From Candidatus Woesearchaeota archaeon (GTDB lineage: Archaea > Nanobdellota > Nanobdellia > Woesearchaeales > UBA10200): a stretch of 7,367 nt of DNA. A program made the translations under genes and the position numbers. The number at the start of each line of letters is the position of its first letter. Positions within the stretch are counted from its first letter, which is position 1. The notes beneath the pieces were generated by a model that made no database searches, was not told the DNA's origin, and saw nothing but the letters and a program-made list of their open reading frames with translations. Positions 4,417 through 7,367 of the stretch are shown here, piece by piece. The stretch is from assembly GCA_018302185.1 (NCBI GenBank), contig JAGVZX010000030.1:1-7367 (forward strand), written 5' to 3'.

Positions 4417-4440
4417 AGTATATATACTGTTTAGTATACT
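4417..4440. promoter_or_regulatory. Paired palindromes at the ATPase-operon start: probable operator
   Basis: AGTATATATACT (4417-4428) and AGTATACT (4433-4440) are both perfect palindromes, each preceded by TTT or TT, with starts 16 bases apart. They cover the predicted transcription start. The same core is found at 4167-4174 and, as TAGTATA halves, at 4277-4294, which suggests one regulator acting on all of the plus-strand promoters. Confidence 0.5.
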
Positions 4441-4483
4441 TTTTGTTTTTTTGTGTTTGTATTTTGAGAGAATATAGTGTGTT

Positions 4484-5701
4484 TTGAGCATAAGGAAAAA
4501 ATTGCAGGTAAAAGAAAGCACAGTGTACAAGAATATAGTAGCTGAAAATAGGAAAAACTCAATTAAAAGAGAGAGTTATGTAGAGAGGCTTCTGAAGAAT
4601 TTAGATGCACATAAGCTAAAGCATGGCAGAAACATTGCTTTGATAGGCAGCTTAAACATTGGCAAGAGTTTTATTGTCAAGGAGTTTTTGAAGAAAAGCT
4701 CTGAGAGTGAAGAAGCTGTCGCTTATGTTGATTTTTCTAAGATCGGATTAACGCCAGAAGAGCTTGCCAGATCATTGTTACTGAGTGTTGCAAGCTGGCA
4801 CCTGAAGAAAGATGTTTCTGATCTAGATGAGTGCAAGCTTGGTTCTGAGAGTACAAAAATTGTTGAGCAGGTGAAGAATGAATTGCTTAAGATAAAGCCT
4901 GACCATAAATTGCTGCTGCAACTCGGGTTTGGTTTTGCAGAAGCGCTTTGTAAAGACAAAAATAATGCAGATAAAAATAATAATTTCCGGATGATTGTTT
5001 GCTTAGATGAGTTCTGGAAATTGCTTGATTTCAACAATTACGAGCAGATAGATGATGTTTTGGGCTTTTTTAAACAGATTGTTTTTTCTCAGTCGAATGT
5101 TAAGTATGTTGTCATCGGAAGCGCAGTCACATTGATGAAAGATATTTCTAAGAGATTAGATTTTGAGATTGTTGAGGTTCTAGGATTAAATTCGCGTGAG
5201 TTAGGAGAGCATGAAAACGTAAAAGACGCTGATGAGCTTTATTATTATTCTGCTGGTGTGCCGTTGTATGTCAATGCGATAAAAAACAGGCAGAAGAGCG
5301 CAAAAATTTCTGGGAATGAAGCTAGCATAAAAGAAGCCTTTGTTGCTGAGACACTCTGGAAGCAAGGTGTGATCTATCATGCATGCGAAAGAAAGCTTGA
5401 TGATTCTCTTGACAGAGCTAGAGGAAGAGGATTATTGATCAGCATATTAAGAGAAATTTCTGCTGCAGATTCTTCTGGATTAAGATTGAGTGAAGTTTCA
5501 CGAGGGATATTCAGGAGCGCAGGAGTTACAAAAAATTTAGTGGAGAGATTGGTTAAAGTTGATCTGCTTGTCAAAGAAGCTGGGAGATTCAGGTTTAATG
5601 ATTCTGTTTTGAAGTATTGGTTCAAGAATTTTGTTTCTGGCAATGAGTTTGAGGAGATTCCTGGAAAAAATGAGATACGCAATATCGAGGTAGACCTATG
5701 A
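4484..5701 (+). CDS. Archaeal P-loop ATPase (ATPase_2/STAND-like) with winged-helix tail
   Basis: This 405-residue soluble NTPase is of the archaeal ATPase_2 type. Walker A is GSLNIGKS (55-62, Lys61, Ser62). Walker B is IVCLDEF (171-177, Asp175, Glu176). A sensor-like strand, YVVIGSAV, follows at 208-215. GVPLYV (258-263) matches the G-x-P motif typical of this family. Residues about 312-385 read as a winged-helix domain ending in F-x-DSVLKYWF, the usual C-terminal signature. The family's members act as molecular switches or regulators, and specific roles are mostly unknown. The ATGA overlap with the next gene suggests it works with that membrane protein. The start is uncertain: TTG at 4484 has no SD, whereas TTG at 4502 has AAGGA (4492-4496) five bases upstream and would remove six residues; a stop at 4475-4477 bars longer forms. 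There is no ATG before residue 170. Confidence 0.88.
   Translation: MSIRKKLQVKESTVYKNIVAENRKNSIKRESYVERLLKNLDAHKLKHGRNIALIGSLNIGKSFIVKEFLKKSSESEEAVAYVDFSKIGLTPEELARSLLLSVASWHLKKDVSDLDECKLGSESTKIVEQVKNELLKIKPDHKLLLQLGFGFAEALCKDKNNADKNNNFRMIVCLDEFWKLLDFNNYEQIDDVLGFFKQIVFSQSNVKYVVIGSAVTLMKDISKRLDFEIVEVLGLNSRELGEHENVKDADELYYYSAGVPLYVNAIKNRQKSAKISGNEASIKEAFVAETLWKQGVIYHACERKLDDSLDRARGRGLLISILREISAADSSGLRLSEVSRGIFRSAGVTKNLVERLVKVDLLVKEAGRFRFNDSVLKYWFKNFVSGNEFEEIPGKNEIRNIEVDL
5687..5701 (+). promoter_or_regulatory. SD and ATGA stop-start overlap
   Basis: GAGGT (5687-5691) lies six bases before the ATG at 5698-5700. That ATG overlaps the TGA of the ATPase gene (5699-5701). This fixes the start of the second gene and predicts translational coupling. 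Confidence 0.8.
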
Positions 5702-7367
5702 TTGCTGGATCTGCTAGAGGAAAGGGAAATGCAATCTGGAAGCTTGTAATAGTTTTAGCTTTAGCTGTTATGATGTTTAGCATAGTGGCAAGTTTTGTTG
5801 CTGCAGATTTGAGTGATACTTGGGACGGCATCAAAGATAAATTCAGCGGATTAGGAGATACATTTAGTGGCTTAGGCGAGGGTGCAGGAGGATTTGCAGG
5901 CAGCAAATGGGTTGTGATAATTGTCAATGCTGTAATATTAGGGATCATAGGATATGTTGTAACATCAATCATGTTTAAAGACCTGAAAGAACAGAAGGTT
6001 GCGATAATACTTGGAGTGATAGGCGTTGCATTATTGATCGCATACCAGATCTACCAAGCAAATATAACTGAATTCCTGTGGAAGATCCCCGAAGTAAGGG
6101 ATTTCATGTACCCGAGAGTGTTTATCAATCTAGTTGTTGTTGTATCTTTGCTGTACATATTGTATTTTGTGCTTGAGCTAAAGCCAAAAGAGCTTAACAG
6201 CAAACCATTTGATGTTATCGTGTTTGTGGTAATATTGCTGATCGCATTTAATGCAGTAAAACCAGTGCCTAGTTATAACAAAGAGACGTACCATTACATC
6301 TGGGAATGGGAGAGCATCGTGCCGTATAGGTTCTTTTTGTTGGGAGACTCTGGATGCACATATTATCAATATGAGACAGACCAATATTATCAGGAAGAGG
6401 ATAAATGGTACAGAGATGCCATCTGGGGAGGAGATGAAGATTGGTTTGGAGATGACCTGATCACTGAGCCAAGGACTATTGAAGAACTAAATAATGCAAA
6501 AGAAGTCAGAGAGAGAATCAAAGATGTTGTTGATAGAAATGAGCTGACAAATCCAGATGAAAGAAGCTTCTATGACGCAACTAAAGGATGGCCAGAAGAC
6601 AGAGTAACTATCAGATCAAAAGTAGATAGATATTGCTATACTGCAGCTAGTGTGCAAGAGTTACTTGACCAGAAAGCAAGAGATGAGCCATACAAGCCAA
6701 CTGAAAAAGAGCCAAGCAGTGAAGAGATCACTAATACTGGCGGCTTTGGAATATTGCGAGGCTCACATTTAATCATGCTGATCCTTACAATGATCGTCCT
6801 TTCATGGGTTGCTGGAGTCTGGAAATGGTTTGAAGGCAGCACAAAATTGCCATATGTACTCTCTTTTATTGTTGCTGCGATGATTGCGCATTCAGGAATT
6901 GGGATGCAGCAGTTTGCATGGCTGATACAGATGTTGATAATACTTGGATTATTCAAGGCATTTGGAGGAGACTTTGACAAGTTCTTTGGCAAAGAAAAGA
7001 AGTTCTCAACATGGGTGTTTGCAATATTATCCATCATGATCGTCGTGTCTGTGACTGAGATGGTAAAGCCTGGATATGGATTGCCATTGTTAAAATATTT
7101 AACATTTGGAAATATATATGGATTGTTTGAAAGCCCGATGCATCTGATAGTTGGAATATTGCAAGTGGTGTTAGCTGGTGCTGTATTGTTTGCGCCATGG
7201 AAAAAACGATTCAAGATACCTATAATTATTTTCTTGTTGTTTGGAATAAGATTCATACCAGGATTTGGGCAGTATGGATTGAATGGGACAAAGGCTACTG
7301 TGATAAGCTTAGTCATGCTTGTAGCAGGTTTCATCGGATTAATATGGCTTACAACACAGGATGAGAG
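5698..7367 (+). CDS. Large polytopic membrane protein, 3' end beyond the window
   Basis: An open frame of 556 codons reaches the last base without a stop, so the gene is 3'-truncated by the window. A basic N-terminus (K/R at 8-16) is followed by a hydrophobic segment (17-37) ending in VAA before DLS, a likely Sec signal peptide or first anchor. Next come a Gly-rich stretch with FSGLG twice (49-53, 56-60), membrane segments at about 73-92, 102-120, 142-161 and 172-187, and a hydrophilic, Trp/Tyr/Asp/Glu-rich loop (190-355) with its only Cys at 220 and 313. Further segments lie at about 357-377, 386-400, 405-421, 440-455, 484-500, 506-520 and 533-552. The loop is probably outside the membrane, where the two Cys could form a disulfide. 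I recognise no family. The signal plus paired helices near the N-terminus are reminiscent of VirB2-type pilins, and the overall form of VirB6/TrbL-like channels, only as a loose analogy. Confidence 0.88.
   Translation, partial: MIAGSARGKGNAIWKLVIVLALAVMMFSIVASFVAADLSDTWDGIKDKFSGLGDTFSGLGEGAGGFAGSKWVVIIVNAVILGIIGYVVTSIMFKDLKEQKVAIILGVIGVALLIAYQIYQANITEFLWKIPEVRDFMYPRVFINLVVVVSLLYILYFVLELKPKELNSKPFDVIVFVVILLIAFNAVKPVPSYNKETYHYIWEWESIVPYRFFLLGDSGCTYYQYETDQYYQEEDKWYRDAIWGGDEDWFGDDLITEPRTIEELNNAKEVRERIKDVVDRNELTNPDERSFYDATKGWPEDRVTIRSKVDRYCYTAASVQELLDQKARDEPYKPTEKEPSSEEITNTGGFGILRGSHLIMLILTMIVLSWVAGVWKWFEGSTKLPYVLSFIVAAMIAHSGIGMQQFAWLIQMLIILGLFKAFGGDFDKFFGKEKKFSTWVFAILSIMIVVSVTEMVKPGYGLPLLKYLTFGNIYGLFESPMHLIVGILQVVLAGAVLFAPWKKRFKIPIIIFLLFGIRFIPGFGQYGLNGTKATVISLVMLVAGFIGLIWLTTQDE

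Noticed and set aside
4723..5037. Minus-strand ORF (104 codons) inside the ATPase gene
   Set aside because: It is antisense to the Walker A-Walker B interval. It is Ser/Leu-rich, the usual mirror of charged helical codons.
5622..5972. 116-codon minus-strand ORF across the ATPase/membrane-protein junction
   Set aside because: It spans the 3' end of one real gene and the 5' end of the next on the other strand. It has a Pro/Thr/Ile shadow composition and no signals.
6636..7334. 232-codon minus-strand ORF
   Set aside because: It lies wholly antisense to the large membrane protein, whose hydrophobic, ATPase-coupled frame is clearly coding. The antisense product is Pro/Asn/Ile-rich with no motif, as expected for the complement of hydrophobic codons, and has no SD or operon partner.

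Overview
The window looks archaeal, most likely from an AT-rich, small-genome lineage such as a DPANN archaeon. The basis is (i) TTTAAATA- and CTTTATATA-type TATA elements with purine-rich BRE-like flanks, (ii) Shine-Dalgarno cores GAGGT and AGGTGATC, which match the archaeal 16S 3' end, (iii) a P-loop ATPase of the archaeal ATPase_2 type with a winged-helix tail, and (iv) runs of T as the obvious 3' ends. No rRNA, tRNA or ribosomal protein is present to fix the phylum, so this is inference.

Left part (137-3639, minus strand): four consecutive genes encode membrane proteins that look like a diverged tandem family. They share an N-terminal [DN]-L-E-x-[KR]-[VL]-[QE] motif, His-rich soluble tails, Gly/Tyr/Ala-rich membrane segments, a KP-x-KIF...YEK-x-LK segment and, in two of them, a TWP...KRE element after the last membrane segment. 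Three of the four end in AH or AHG. Two end in an identical MPGLAGAH encoded by an identical 24-bp DNA segment. The largest (2653-3639) has a membrane core whose length and motifs resemble the eukaryotic Mpv17/PMP22 family; this is untested. The three downstream genes start after A-tract leaders without an SD, while the first has an excellent SD.

Middle (3640-4483): a dense, repeat-rich control region. A minus-strand TATA box at 4058-4065 should drive a leader of about 395 nt. The leader contains two direct copies and one inverted copy of an SD-bearing 14-mer, a 113-codon His/Asn-rich ORF ending exactly at the start codon of the next gene (TAA|ATG), and a 12-bp hairpin followed by T7. This is the layout of an attenuator. 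On the plus strand, a TATA box at 4248-4257 sits about 25 bp before an 18-bp palindrome, and a stable hairpin ends in T8 at 4359. Together they predict an undescribed small RNA of about 80 nt. Further palindromes of AGTATA(TA)CT type surround the next promoter.

Right part (4484-7367, plus strand): a two-gene operon. An archaeal ATPase_2/STAND-like P-loop protein overlaps by ATGA a large polytopic membrane protein with a signal peptide and a Cys-containing loop of about 170 residues. The second gene runs off the window. It is a complete open frame to the last base and is the longest gene here.

How the parts may work together is inference: two divergent, separately regulated operons sharing a regulatory region, one supplying a set of related membrane proteins, the other an NTPase and its membrane partner. 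No function can be assigned with confidence, and no known defence, CRISPR or transposase gene is visible.
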